Assembly (NCBI GenBank): GCA_029938465.1
Contig: JAOZUW010000004.1
Location: 1-39,313, forward strand
Direction of reading: 5' to 3'
Origin: Bacteroidales bacterium
GTDB taxonomy: Bacteria > Bacteroidota > Bacteroidia > Bacteroidales > UBA12170
DNA: 39,313 nucleotides
Shown one piece after another: positions 1-10,422 of this stretch (its first letter is position 1; each line of letters starts with the position of its first letter). A model generated the notes under the pieces. That model searched no databases. It was not told the origin of the DNA and worked only from the letters and a program-made list of their open reading frames with translations. Made by a program: the position numbers and the translations under genes.

Positions 1-850
1 CACCTGGGTCAGCTAGGTTAATACTGGTAAAAAACAGAGACCAATCAGTTTCAGGAGCCATTTTTTGTAAAGAATCTAAGCTCATTTTATTATAGGTTCG
101 GAAGGGATCTCTATTCTCCAAACGTGTTAAGGAGACTTTGGCCAAACGTGTTTCCATATTCATAACCGTTTGGGCTTCAGTGGTAGCTTGTTTATCAGAA
201 TATCCTGCTAAACCAAACATTTTTGCAACATGCAACAGGTATTCTTTTCGTATATCGATTGAGCGGGCATCATCGCTAGTGTAATAATCTCTATCCGGTA
301 GGCCTAAACCTCCTTGGTAGAAATTAGCAATAACCATACTACTGTTTCTATCATCTTGAGAACCAAAGAAATAGAATAAGGGAGAAACGCCTAGTATATG
401 CATTTCGGCTATAATAGGAAGAATATCACTATTCGATTTCATTTGATCTATTGCATTCAATTGAGAAACAATTGGTTGCATACCTAGGGCATCAATTTTA
501 ACAGTATCCATTCCGCTATTATATAGGTCGCCAATTTTTTGTGCAATGCTTCCTTTTTCGGCATTAGATTTTGCTGCGTCTAAAACTAGGTCTTGTAGTT
601 TTTCTTGATTTTTGTCGTATAATACCGAGAAAGAGCCAAATTGTGTTTTATCATCAGGTACTGGATTGTTTTTTATCCAACCACCATTGGCATATTGATA
701 AAAATTATCACCGGCTTTTACGGTTAAATCCATATTTTCTTGATCTACAGCTTTTTCTTTAATGCTGTTTTCTTGTTTGTTGTTATCGCATGATATTATA
801 ACCATAGCTATAAGCAAACTAACAATAGTAATTGTTGTTTTTAATTTCAT
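1..850 (-). CDS. M13-family metallopeptidase lipoprotein (PepO/neprilysin-like), N-terminal part
   Basis: Open from the ATG at 850 to the window edge, about 283 codons, with no stop, so the gene continues outside the window. The product starts with a lipoprotein signal peptide: a charged MKLK, a hydrophobic stretch to about residue 19, and the lipobox I-I-S-C with Cys21. It then has the N-terminal M13 signature GDNFYQYANGGWI (about residues 47-59) and the downstream motif GLGLPDRDYY. The family consists of zinc endopeptidases that cut small peptides; as a lipoprotein it would sit in the cell envelope. The zinc-binding HExxH and GExxxD motifs lie in the missing C-terminal half, so activity cannot be judged. 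It starts 41 nt after the dnaX stop with no clear promoter between, so readthrough from dnaX is possible. Confidence 0.9.
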   Translation of the reverse strand, partial: MKLKTTITIVSLLIAMVIISCDNNKQENSIKEKAVDQENMDLTVKAGDNFYQYANGGWIKNNPVPDDKTQFGSFSVLYDKNQEKLQDLVLDAAKSNAEKGSIAQKIGDLYNSGMDTVKIDALGMQPIVSQLNAIDQMKSNSDILPIIAEMHILGVSPLFYFFGSQDDRNSSMVIANFYQGGLGLPDRDYYTSDDARSIDIRKEYLLHVAKMFGLAGYSDKQATTEAQTVMNMETRLAKVSLTRLENRDPFRTYNKMSLDSLQKMAPETDWSLFFTSINLADPG

Positions 851-891
851 TTTTTTTAATATTTATAGTTTTCGACTGTTGTGTGTTTTAT

Positions 892-2763
892 TTAGAATTC
901 TATTTCCAGATTCAATTGATCTTTTAATTTTTTAAGATTGGGGTTCTTCTCTACCATTTTCTTATATTTATCTATGGGTCCTTTGGCAGTAAATACTTCT
1001 GTTTTAATAATTTTTGTTTTTATTTTCAGCTGATAATTATTCAATTTTGTACGTAATTTCATCAAAAGCATTTCAGCATGTTCTGTCAGATCTTTTGCCT
1101 GAGCCTTATTATATAATTTAAACTCAATATCTGTTTCATTTATGAGTAGAGGTTCTTCTTCCAGTAAGACCGATTTTAAACTGGGTTGGTTTTCTAAATT
1201 CTGAATAAACTCATCTAAGAGTTTTTTTAAAGATGAGGGATCTATCTTATCTGCAATATTTTCTTTCCCAACCATATATGATTGGGGGTCGTTTTCTTGC
1301 TGTTTTTCTTTTTCTTCTTCATTTAATGAGAATCCAAAGCCCATGCCAGCAGTAAACCCTCTTCCTGAACTAGAAGAATATTTTGTTTTTTGAGGAGGAG
1401 TAATCGGAGCTTCAATAGTAGATGGAGTAGTGTTTTGCTCATTTACAGACGTAGAATCCTCTTTTTTATCATCAGAAATTGATTTTTCTGCAACAATACT
1501 TGGTGCTTCTTCTTTTTTATATGTTGAAATAGTAGATTCCTTTATCAGAGGAGGTGGTTTTGTATTTGCTTGTAAATCAGAGAGTAGAGGCTCGTTTACT
1601 TCATTTTTTTTTAGGCTAAGTGTTTTTTTTTCAATCGCTGTATTCTCACTTAAAGCATTGGCTAAGCCACACATTTGCATAAGGCTCAATTCCAGAAGTA
1701 ATCTTTTATTATTACTGGCTCTATAGCTTAAATCGCATTGATTATTCAAATCTAAAGCTTTTACTATAAAGGAAACACTATACTTTGATGCTTCTTCTCG
1801 ATATTTGTCTTTAATAGTTTTTGAGGTATCCATCAAATCAACAGTTGCTTCATCACGGCTTATCATTAGGCTTCTAAAATGTTCACCTAAACCCACAATA
1901 AAATGCTGACCATCAAACCCTTTTTCAATAATATCGTTAAGAAGTAAAAGCACATTAGTGATTTTCCCTTCAATAATACTATCAGATATTTTGAAGAAGT
2001 ATTCTTGATCTAAAACATGCAGGTTCTCAACTACTTGATCGTATGTCAGATTTGATGAAGTAAAACTCACCAGCTGATCAAAAATAGAAAGGGCATCACG
2101 TAATGCTCCGTCTGCTTTTTCAGCAATCAAATGTAAGGAGTTATCATCAGCAGTAACATTTTCGTTATCTGCAACCCAGCGCAAATGTTTAGCCATATCA
2201 TTTACTGTAATTCTGCTAAAATTAAAAACTTGGCAACGAGATAATATGGTAGGAATAATTTTATGCCTTTCAGTGGTAGCTAAGATAAATTTCACATAAG
2301 CAGGAGGTTCCTCTAAGGTCTTTAAAAAGGCGTTAAATGCTTGTGTAGAAAGCATATGAACCTCATCAATAATATATATTTTGTATTTCCCAACCTGAGG
2401 AGGAATCCGCACTTGATCTACCAATTGCCTGATATCATCTACACTATTATTAGAGGCTGCATCAAGTTCATAAATATTAAAAGAAGAATTAGTAGAAAAT
2501 GATTTGCAAGATTCACACTCATTGCAAGGTTCTATATTTTCGGGGTTTTTCTCTAAGTCAATATTCAAGCAATTAATAGTTTTGGCAAAAATACGTGCAG
2601 TGGTTGTTTTTCCTACACCACGTGGTCCGGTAAACAAATAGGCTTGTGCTAAATGATTACTGGCAATAGCATTTTTTAAAGTATTGGTAATACTTGCTTG
2701 TCCTACTACCGTATCAAAGGTAGCCGGACGATATTTACGTGCCGAAACAATAAAATTTTCCAT
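892..2763 (-). CDS. dnaX: DNA polymerase III subunits gamma/tau
   Basis: Clamp-loader ATPase of 623 residues. Seen: Walker A GPRGVGKT (46-53), zinc-module cysteines C65, C80, C83 and C86, Walker B IIDEVH (131-136), sensor-1 region and the SRC arginine-finger motif (175-177), domain III to about residue 370, then a Lys/Glu/Pro-rich linker and a C-terminal tau-type domain. I start at the ATG at 2763 (MENFIVSARKYRP), which matches the family. An in-frame ATG at 2784 lies inside the promoter -7 element and is rejected. In the cell it loads the beta clamp and, as tau, couples polymerase cores. Two A9 runs just after domain III (separate entry) could yield a shorter gamma form. It is divergent from the atp operon. 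Confidence 0.97.
   Translation of the reverse strand: MENFIVSARKYRPATFDTVVGQASITNTLKNAIASNHLAQAYLFTGPRGVGKTTTARIFAKTINCLNIDLEKNPENIEPCNECESCKSFSTNSSFNIYELDAASNNSVDDIRQLVDQVRIPPQVGKYKIYIIDEVHMLSTQAFNAFLKTLEEPPAYVKFILATTERHKIIPTILSRCQVFNFSRITVNDMAKHLRWVADNENVTADDNSLHLIAEKADGALRDALSIFDQLVSFTSSNLTYDQVVENLHVLDQEYFFKISDSIIEGKITNVLLLLNDIIEKGFDGQHFIVGLGEHFRSLMISRDEATVDLMDTSKTIKDKYREEASKYSVSFIVKALDLNNQCDLSYRASNNKRLLLELSLMQMCGLANALSENTAIEKKTLSLKKNEVNEPLLSDLQANTKPPPLIKESTISTYKKEEAPSIVAEKSISDDKKEDSTSVNEQNTTPSTIEAPITPPQKTKYSSSSGRGFTAGMGFGFSLNEEEKEKQQENDPQSYMVGKENIADKIDPSSLKKLLDEFIQNLENQPSLKSVLLEEEPLLINETDIEFKLYNKAQAKDLTEHAEMLLMKLRTKLNNYQLKIKTKIIKTEVFTAKGPIDKYKKMVEKNPNLKKLKDQLNLEIEF
1604..1631 (-). promoter_or_regulatory. 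Twin A9 slippery runs in dnaX (candidate gamma/tau switch)
   Basis: On the coding strand there are nine A residues at 1631-1623 and nine more at 1612-1604, separated by 10 nt. They encode E378-K-K and L384-K-K-N, directly after the end of domain III. Adding one A at the first run gives a TAG after residue 382; losing one gives TAA after residue 383. At the second run the same changes give TGA after residue 387 or TAA after residue 388. A dnaX A9 run in Thermus thermophilus makes gamma by transcriptional slippage, and E. coli uses ribosomal frameshifting at A AAA AAG. Function here is inferred. Confidence 0.55.
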
Positions 2764-2781
2764 AATGCTGCAATGAGTAGG

Positions 2782-2811
2782 CAAAAGTACATTAATTTTA
2801 TTATTTACAAA
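2782..2811 (-). promoter_or_regulatory. dnaX promoter, Bacteroidetes type
   Basis: Reading the minus strand: TTTG (2811-2808), an 18-nt spacer, then TACTTTTG (2789-2782), which matches the Bacteroidetes sigma consensus TTTG / TAnnTTTG. The predicted start of transcription near 2777 leaves a leader of about 14 nt before the ATG at 2763. The position rules out the upstream in-frame ATG at 2784 as the start of dnaX. Confidence 0.65.
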
Positions 2812-3101
2812 TTCAAACGGTTAAATAAATATTTTATAAGTTAGAGAAGCTTTTATTTTTAAAAATACATTTTTTATGTAAAAATTATCTGCTTTTATTA
2901 AATAGAAATTGGTAGGCCAGATGGGAATCAAATAGTTTCTTGGTAAAGTATTCTAATTTAATACTAACCAATTGTTTATAATTCGGAATTTCACTACCGA
3001 AATTTTTTGAAAAAAGCTTTACAATCATTCAGAATTTTTCGTAAACTTGCAACAGTTTTTAAAATACAGATTATAATAGTCAGTGTTATTTATATAAATA
3101 A
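2812..3101. other. Intergenic region between dnaX and atpB
   Basis: AT-rich, with no coding gene that I can support. It holds small inverted repeats (AATTGGT at 2917-2923 with ACCAATT at 2968-2974) and a weak hairpin followed by T6 (2983-3008). A possible atpB -7 element TAAACTTG at 3042-3049 has one mismatch to TAnnTTTG. The genes atpD and atpC, which precede atpB in many Bacteroidetes, are not here. Confidence 0.5.
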
Positions 3102-4304
3102 ATGATTTTGAAGCAGATACGACTACTTTTTATAGCGCTTATCATAGGCGGATTTGGCATTAATTTGAGCTTTTCAAACCCTCAACATCACGGGATTGAG
3201 TCGGAAGAGGAAATAGAAAATGCCGATAAGGAAGCTTTTAATGCAGGAGAGATGATTATTGAACATATCATCGATTCTTATGAATGGCATATAATGACCA
3301 TTGGTAATTCGCATATTACGCTACCTTTACCCGTTATTATTTATCATGAGGGTAGTTGGATTACCTTTATGTCATCGGCTTTTGTTAATCATGAAACCCA
3401 TCACAAGCAGCCAATATTATTTGATGAAAATGGAAATATGCTAGGTGAGCATGGAAATATTGACAATGCTGTTTTTGGCTTAAATATTATGAAAGACGGA
3501 CCTCATAAAGGGAAAATTGCCTATATACATGCTGATAAATATATTCAAGACCATCAAATAGTTGAAGATATAGAGGCTGGATTGCCCATAGATATTTCCA
3601 TTACTAAAAATGTGGTGGCGCTATGGTTTAGTATCTTTTTAATGCTTTGGATTTTTATAAGTGTTGCAAGAGGATATAAAACACGTAAAGGTATGGCACC
3701 AAAGGGTATACAAAGCGTAATGGAGCCTTTAATTGTTTTTATTAGAGACGATATTGCCAAATCATCTATTGGAGAAAAGAAATACGAGAAATATTTACCC
3801 TATTTATTAACCATATTCTTCTTTATTTTCTTTAATAATATTTTGGGTTTAATACCAATTATTCCTGCAGGAGCAAATGTTACAGGAAATATTGCTATAA
3901 CCGGTGTTTTAGCTATACTTACTTTTGTAATCACTAGTTTTAGTGCAAATAAAAGCTATTGGGTACATATTGTAAATACTCCAGGTGTTCCTTGGTGGTT
4001 AAAAATACCAATACCATTGATGCCTATCGTAGAAATAATGGGATTGTTTACCAAACCATTTGTATTAATGGTTCGTTTGTTTGCCAATATTACGGCTGGG
4101 CATATTATTATCTTAGGTTTCATTAGTTTGATTTTCATTTTTGGAGCTATGAATGCCTATTTAGGTTATGGAGTGAGTGTGGTTTCTATTGCATTTACAT
4201 TATTCCTTTCCCTATTAGAATTTTTGGTAGCCTTTATTCAAGCTTATGTGTTTACACTTCTATCTGCTTTGTATATTGGAGCTGCTGTAGAAGAAAGTCA
4301 TTAA
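3102..4304 (+). CDS. atpB: ATP synthase F0 subunit a
   Basis: Subunit a (400 residues) forms the proton half-channels of F0 in the inner membrane. There is an N-terminal hydrophobic segment (about 7-25) resembling a signal peptide, then a long hydrophilic, His-rich domain to about residue 165, typical of Bacteroidetes and absent from the shorter E. coli protein. Membrane helices follow from about 171. The essential arginine is R325 in VLMVRLFANITAGH, and the C-terminal helix has E373 and Q380 (LLEFLVAFIQAYVFTLL). It is the first gene of atpB-E-F-H-A-G, so the usual upstream partners atpD and atpC must be elsewhere. The start is the only suitable ATG and is preceded by an A/T-rich leader without a Shine-Dalgarno site. 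Confidence 0.97.
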   Translation: MILKQIRLLFIALIIGGFGINLSFSNPQHHGIESEEEIENADKEAFNAGEMIIEHIIDSYEWHIMTIGNSHITLPLPVIIYHEGSWITFMSSAFVNHETHHKQPILFDENGNMLGEHGNIDNAVFGLNIMKDGPHKGKIAYIHADKYIQDHQIVEDIEAGLPIDISITKNVVALWFSIFLMLWIFISVARGYKTRKGMAPKGIQSVMEPLIVFIRDDIAKSSIGEKKYEKYLPYLLTIFFFIFFNNILGLIPIIPAGANVTGNIAITGVLAILTFVITSFSANKSYWVHIVNTPGVPWWLKIPIPLMPIVEIMGLFTKPFVLMVRLFANITAGHIIILGFISLIFIFGAMNAYLGYGVSVVSIAFTLFLSLLEFLVAFIQAYVFTLLSALYIGAAVEESH

Positions 4305-4340
4305 AAAAAGAAATAAATATAATTACTAATCAATAAATAA

Positions 4341-4607
<267 letters not shown>

Positions 4608-4681
4608 AAAACCAAATATCAAGTATCCTGACGGTGGGTTAGGATGCTTGATTTATTATTCATCAAATAAAAAGATAATAT

Positions 4682-5182
4682 ATGGAACTAGTTAGCCCCG
4701 GAATGGGATTGATATTTTGGATGCTGGTATCTTTCGGCCTCCTGATGTTTGTTACCTTTAAGTATATTTGGCCTGCTATTTTAGGAGGATTAAAAGAGCG
4801 TGAAGAAGAGATTGCTAATTCTTTAGACGAAGCTAAAAATGCTCGTGAAGAAATGAAGGCTTTACAGTCGAATAATGAAGTATTGATTAAAGAGGCTAAA
4901 GAACAGCGCGATGGAATATTAAAAGATGCTAAAGCCATTAAAGAAGAAATTCTTTCTGCTGCTAAAAAACAAGCTGTTACTGAAGGCCAGCGATTGGTTG
5001 AAGAAGCAAAAAAGCGAATAGAACAAGAAAAAATGGCAGCCATCACTGAGTTGAAAAACGAAGTAGCCGATCTTTCTATAAAAGTTGCTGAGAAACTCAT
5101 AAAAACTGAGCTTGAAAGTAAGAATAAGAATAAAGCACTGATGGATAAGTTGATTAAAGAAGCTGATAAGCAATTAAACTAA
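4682..5182 (+). CDS. atpF: ATP synthase F0 subunit b
   Basis: Peripheral stalk subunit of 166 residues. One N-terminal membrane helix (about 7-28) runs into FKYIWPAILGGLKEREEEI, then a long charged helix rich in Lys, Glu and Ala forms the right-handed coiled-coil stator to the C-terminus. Length and arrangement are normal for the b subunit. It lies between atpE and atpH, and the stop is 6 nt before the atpH ATG, which suggests coupled translation. Confidence 0.96.
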   Translation: MELVSPGMGLIFWMLVSFGLLMFVTFKYIWPAILGGLKEREEEIANSLDEAKNAREEMKALQSNNEVLIKEAKEQRDGILKDAKAIKEEILSAAKKQAVTEGQRLVEEAKKRIEQEKMAAITELKNEVADLSIKVAEKLIKTELESKNKNKALMDKLIKEADKQLN

Positions 5183-5188
5183 AAAGAA

Positions 5189-5746
5189 ATGAAGCAATCG
5201 CGCTTAGCAAATAGATACGCCAAAGCATTATTTGAACTGGCACTTGAGCAGAAAAGACTGGATCAGGTAGGTGAAGATATGTTGTTGATTTCTCAAACTA
5301 TTGAAGAAAATGCAGAATTAGCTCAAATGTTAAAAAGTCCCATCATTAAACTCGAGATGAAGGAAAAAGTGATGCGAAAGTTATTTGCTGAAAGCACCGA
5401 TCCTATTAGTTTAAAATTTATGATGCTGGTAGCCAAAAAAAGTAGAGAAGAGTATTTAGCCTATTTTGCTAGGGAATTTACAGAAATCTATAAGGCTTAT
5501 CAAGGATTAGTAGATGCTTGGGTCACTTCAGCTTCTGATATTGAAACGGAAGTCAAAGAGCACTTATTGAGTTTGATGACCAAAATTACTGGAAAGAAGA
5601 TCGTTTTACACGAGAATATAAATAATGATTTGTTGGGTGGTTTTGTCGTGCGTATTGGTGATTATCAATACGATGCCAGTACTAAAACCCTTATTCGCAA
5701 ATTGAAAGAAGACTTTTCTAAAAATTTGTTTATAACAGATTTATAG
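5189..5746 (+). CDS. atpH: ATP synthase F1 subunit delta
   Basis: Delta (185 residues) ties the b stalk to the top of the alpha/beta hexamer. The start MKQSRLANRYAKALFELA is the conserved N-terminal helix. The C-terminal part GGFVVRIGDYQYDASTKTLIRKL (about 155-177) is the family signature. It sits between atpF and atpA, as in most bacteria. Confidence 0.96.
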   Translation: MKQSRLANRYAKALFELALEQKRLDQVGEDMLLISQTIEENAELAQMLKSPIIKLEMKEKVMRKLFAESTDPISLKFMMLVAKKSREEYLAYFAREFTEIYKAYQGLVDAWVTSASDIETEVKEHLLSLMTKITGKKIVLHENINNDLLGGFVVRIGDYQYDASTKTLIRKLKEDFSKNLFITDL

Positions 5747-5779
5747 GATTATTAGAAGAAAAGAAAAAAAGAAAAAGAT

Positions 5780-7360
5780 ATGGCTCAAATCAAACCTGCT
5801 GAGGTTTCAGCAATTTTAAGACAGGAGTTAGCTGGTTTTAAAGATGATGCACAACTTGAAGAAGTAGGTACTGTTCTCCAGGTAGGAGATGGTATTGCTC
5901 GTGCTTATGGATTATCTAACGCACAAGCCGGTGAATTGGTAGAATTTGAAAAAGGTGGTGTTAAAGGTATTGTACTAAATCTTGAAGAAGACAACGTTGG
6001 TATTGTACTTTTAGGTGAAGCCGATGAAATTAGCGAAGGTGATACTGTGAAAAGAACTAAATTAATTAGTTCTATTAAAGTTGGTGAAGGACTCTTAGGA
6101 CGTGTTATAAACACACTTGGAGAACCTATTGATGGTGCAGGACCAATACAAGGTGAAACTTTTGAAATGCCTTTGGAGCGTAAAGCACCAGGTGTAATTT
6201 ATCGTCAACCAGTGAGCGAACCATTGCAAACAGGTATCAAAGCTATCGATGCTATGATTCCTATTGGTCGTGGTCAACGTGAGCTTATTATTGGTGACCG
6301 TCAAACAGGTAAATCTACTATTGCTATTGATACTATTATCAATCAAAAAGAGTTTTATGATAAAGGAGAGCCTGTATATTGTATATATGTAGCTTCTGGC
6401 CAAAAAGGATCTACTGTAGCTAATATTATGCAACTTCTTAAAGAAAAAGGGGCATTAGCTTATACAGTCATCGTTACTGCCACAGCTGCTGATCCTGCTG
6501 CTATGCAGTATTATGCACCATTTGCTGGTGCTGCCATTGGAGAATTCTTCCGAGATACAGGTCGTCCGGCTTTAGTAGTCTATGATGATTTATCTAAGCA
6601 AGCTGTGGCTTATCGTGAAGTGTCTTTATTACTGCGTCGTCCTCCAGGTCGTGAGGCTTATCCAGGTGATGTATTTTATCTTCACTCAAGATTATTAGAA
6701 CGTGCGGCTAAAGTGATTGAAAGTGATGAGATAGCTAAAGAAATGAATGACTTACCTGAAAGTATCAGACATATGGTAAAGGGAGGAGGATCCTTAACGG
6801 CTTTGCCTATTATTGAAACACAAGCGGGTGATGTTGCGGCTTATATTCCAACAAATGTGATTTCCATTACAGATGGTCAGATTTTCTTGGAGTCTGATCT
6901 GTTTAACGCGGGTATTCGTCCTGCTATTAACGTAGGTATTTCGGTATCTCGTGTTGGAGGTGCTGCACAAATTAAACCTATGAAGAAAGTGGCAGGTACT
7001 TTAAAGCTCGATCAGGCACAGTATCGTGAGTTGGAAGCATTTTCTAAATTTGGTTCTGATTTGGATTCGGCAACCATGTCAGTACTCGATAAAGGAAAAC
7101 GAAATGTTGAGGTGCTTAAACAAGGATTGAATTCACCTATGAGTGTTGAAAATCAGGTAGCTATTATTTATTGTGGTACTTTTGGTTTGCTGAAAGATGT
7201 TCCTGTGAATAAGGTTATTTCATTCCAAACAGATTATTTGCATCATTTAGAAAGCAATGAAGCTGAAACAATGAAGCAAATAGCTGCAGGGAAATATAAC
7301 GATGAAATACAGGATGTATTAAAGAAAGCAGCTGCCCTAATAGCTGATAGATATAAATAA
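5780..7360 (+). CDS. atpA: ATP synthase F1 subunit alpha
   Basis: Non-catalytic nucleotide-binding subunit of F1, 526 residues. It has an N-terminal beta-barrel domain, the P-loop GDRQTGKST (172-180), the conserved [21 protein letters not shown] region (about 261-281), and the arginine finger R390 in GISVSRVGG, which reaches into the catalytic site of the neighbouring beta subunit. The beta subunit itself (atpD) is not encoded in this window. The length is usual for Bacteroidetes. It lies 33 nt after atpH. Confidence 0.98.
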   Translation: MAQIKPAEVSAILRQELAGFKDDAQLEEVGTVLQVGDGIARAYGLSNAQAGELVEFEKGGVKGIVLNLEEDNVGIVLLGEADEISEGDTVKRTKLISSIKVGEGLLGRVINTLGEPIDGAGPIQGETFEMPLERKAPGVIYRQPVSEPLQTGIKAIDAMIPIGRGQRELIIGDRQTGKSTIAIDTIINQKEFYDKGEPVYCIYVASGQKGSTVANIMQLLKEKGALAYTVIVTATAADPAAMQYYAPFAGAAIGEFFRDTGRPALVVYDDLSKQAVAYREVSLLLRRPPGREAYPGDVFYLHSRLLERAAKVIESDEIAKEMNDLPESIRHMVKGGGSLTALPIIETQAGDVAAYIPTNVISITDGQIFLESDLFNAGIRPAINVGISVSRVGGAAQIKPMKKVAGTLKLDQAQYRELEAFSKFGSDLDSATMSVLDKGKRNVEVLKQGLNSPMSVENQVAIIYCGTFGLLKDVPVNKVISFQTDYLHHLESNEAETMKQIAAGKYNDEIQDVLKKAAALIADRYK

Positions 7361-7384
7361 AATAATCATTAAGTTTTTAGCAGC

Positions 7385-8269
7385 ATGCCAAACTTAAAAG
7401 AAGTAAGAACGAGAATAACCAGTGTAAGCTCTACACAGCAAATTACTAGTGCAATGAAAATGGTTGCTGCCAGTAAACTTCGTAGAGCTCAAATGGCTAT
7501 TGTCAATATGCGACCTTATGCAAAAAAGCTGAACGATATATTGAAAAATGTCACCAACAGCCTTGATGATGATAGCGACAATACTTATGGAGAAGAAAGA
7601 GTATTGAATAAAGCTTTAATAGTTGTTGTAACTTCAAATAGAGGTTTATGTGGTGCTTTTAATAATAATGTTATTAAAAGAACCCGTCAGCTTTTACAAG
7701 ATAATTTTGCATTTATCAATAAAAATGGAAATGTAGATATCATCACCATTGGAAAAAAAGCCGGTGATTTCTTCAAGAAGGAGGGATATCATCATATAGG
7801 ATCTTATGATGATTTTTATAGTGATTTAAGTTTTGAGAATGTGTCTCCCTTGGCAACAGAACTTTTGGAGAAATATAGCAATAGAGAATATGATAATATT
7901 ACTATTGTATATAATCAGTTTAAGAATGCGGCTACTCAATTGGTTATGGCTGAGCAATTACTGCCAGTTGTAGCTGCTGAATCTCAAGAGGAAGATACCA
8001 CACAAAATAATTTTATTTTTGAACCTTCAAAAAAAGAGATTGTGGAGAGTTTGTTGCCTGCTATATTAAAGACACAGTTTTATAAAACGCTGCTTGATTC
8101 TTATGCCTCGGAACATGGTGCTCGTATGACCGCTATGCAACAAGCTACTGATAATGCACAAGAAATGTTACGTGATCTTAAGCTCAAGTACAACAAAGCT
8201 CGTCAAGCTGCAATTACTGGAGAAATTCTGGAAATTGTAGGTGGTGCGGAAGCTTTGAAGAATGCCTAA
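7385..8269 (+). CDS. atpG: ATP synthase F1 subunit gamma
   Basis: Central rotor shaft, 294 residues. Conserved N-terminal helix (EVRTRITSVSSTQQITSAMKMVAASKLRRAQ, about 6-36), a Rossmann-like middle domain with TSNRGLCGAFN (about 82-92), and the C-terminal helix SEHGARMTAMQQATDNA (about 244-260). It is the last gene of the atp operon and is followed 20 nt later by a strong hairpin terminator. Confidence 0.97.
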   Translation: MPNLKEVRTRITSVSSTQQITSAMKMVAASKLRRAQMAIVNMRPYAKKLNDILKNVTNSLDDDSDNTYGEERVLNKALIVVVTSNRGLCGAFNNNVIKRTRQLLQDNFAFINKNGNVDIITIGKKAGDFFKKEGYHHIGSYDDFYSDLSFENVSPLATELLEKYSNREYDNITIVYNQFKNAATQLVMAEQLLPVVAAESQEEDTTQNNFIFEPSKKEIVESLLPAILKTQFYKTLLDSYASEHGARMTAMQQATDNAQEMLRDLKLKYNKARQAAITGEILEIVGGAEALKNA

Positions 8270-8288
8270 AGGAATATGTGATAATTAA

Positions 8289-8323
8289 AAAGGTCTTTCC
8301 AATTTGGAAAGACCTTTTTTTTT
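8289..8323. terminator. Bidirectional rho-independent terminator between atpG and eno
   Basis: A 12-bp stem (8289-8300 with 8306-8317) with the 5-nt loop AATTT is followed on the plus strand by a long T run to 8323. On the minus strand the complement of the leading A residues gives a shorter U-rich tail. It therefore closes the atp operon and may also end the convergent eno transcript, whose stop is about 50 nt away. Confidence 0.88.
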
Positions 8324-8373
8324 CATCAAGATGAAGTTTTTGATATCATTAATTGATGACATTCCTATGTTTA

Positions 8374-9669
<1,296 letters not shown>

Positions 9670-9719
9670 CTAATTTTAAATTGTTTATTAAATCTGTATA
9701 CTTCTGTTTTTTCGGAAAG

Positions 9720-9727
9720 CAAATATA
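9720..9727 (-). promoter_or_regulatory. eno promoter -7 element
   Basis: TATATTTG on the minus strand matches TAnnTTTG. It lies about 57 nt upstream of the eno ATG and downstream of the rplQ terminator. I see no good -33 TTTG at the expected spacing, so the call rests on the -7 element and position. Confidence 0.5.
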
Positions 9728-9771
9728 CGAATTATTGCCTTTGCATATTGGTTTAACAAAAAATTGATCAT

Positions 9772-9804
9772 AAAAAAAGGGCTCGAATGATTTCGGAGCC
9801 CTTT
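9772..9804 (-). terminator. Terminator after rplQ, end of the ribosomal cluster
   Basis: Read on the minus strand, AGGGCTC and GAGCCCT (9802-9796 with 9784-9778) form a stem, extended by two further A-T pairs, and are followed by seven T residues and an A. It lies about 22 nt after the rplQ stop and separates the ribosomal operon from eno. Confidence 0.88.
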
Positions 9805-9826
9805 GTAAAAGATATAGGAGAAAAAA

Positions 9827-10417
9827 CTATTCGGCTTTTTCTTCTTTTTTGTCATCGCTAGCTTTGGGGGCAGTTTTTTTAACTTCCTCTTTAACTTCCT
9901 CTTTAACTTCAGTTTTTGCTTCCGCTTTGGTTTCTTCTTTAACCTCAACTTTAACTTCAGTTTTTTCTTCAGTTTTAGCTTCAGGAGCAGTAGTTTTACT
10001 TCCGCCTCTACGACTTCTACGCGATTTTTTCTTAGTTTCCTTGGTGCTCAACATATGTTCGTTATAGTCAACAAGCTCTATCATACACATTTCTGCATTA
10101 TCACCTAAACGATTACCTAACTTAATGATACGAGTATATCCTCCTGGGCGATCAGCAACTTTCATTGAGATTTCTCTGAACAGCTCTGTAACAGCTTCCT
10201 TGCTTCTCAAATAGGAGAATACAACTCTTCTGGAGTGAGTGCTATCAGTTTTAGATTTAGTAATCAATGGCTCCACATACAATCTGAGTGCTTTTGCTTT
10301 TGCTACTGTTGTTTTAATTCTTTTGTGAATTAATAAAGAAGTAGCCATATTGGAAAGCATCGCTTTTCTGTGCGCACTTTTTCTTCCTAAATGATTGAAT
10401 TTTTTATTATGTCTCAT
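9827..10417 (-). CDS. rplQ: 50S ribosomal protein L17 with Lys/Glu-rich tail
   Basis: Residues 1 to about 122 are the L17 core ([21 protein letters not shown], ending in [11 protein letters not shown]), which lines the peptide exit side of the large subunit. Residues 123-196 form a low-complexity extension: a basic patch [11 protein letters not shown] followed by alternating Lys, Glu, Val and Ala ([23 protein letters not shown]). Longer L17 tails are common in Bacteroidetes; this one contains a 12-nt DNA repeat encoding VKEE (9878-9910) and could vary in length. It is the last gene of the ribosomal cluster, starting 6 nt after the rpoA stop. Confidence 0.97.
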   Translation of the reverse strand: MRHNKKFNHLGRKSAHRKAMLSNMATSLLIHKRIKTTVAKAKALRLYVEPLITKSKTDSTHSRRVVFSYLRSKEAVTELFREISMKVADRPGGYTRIIKLGNRLGDNAEMCMIELVDYNEHMLSTKETKKKSRRSRRGGSKTTAPEAKTEEKTEVKVEVKEETKAEAKTEVKEEVKEEVKKTAPKASDDKKEEKAE

Positions 10418-10422
10418 TTCAA

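Noticed and set aside
1430-1726. Plus-strand frame opposite dnaX
   Set aside because: It is antisense to the low-complexity linker of gamma/tau, with no family resemblance.
2983-3008. Hairpin with T6 upstream of atpB as a terminator
   Set aside because: The stem is only five or six weak pairs, there are alternative pairings, and no plus-strand gene lies upstream to be terminated.
9688-9948. Lys-rich frame on the minus strand overlapping the rplQ end
   Set aside because: It is the rplQ low-complexity tail read in another frame and runs through the rplQ terminator.
9849-10067. Ser/Leu-rich plus-strand frame opposite rplQ
   Set aside because: It is the antisense reading of the Lys/Glu repeat; its apparent repeats come from the DNA repeat.
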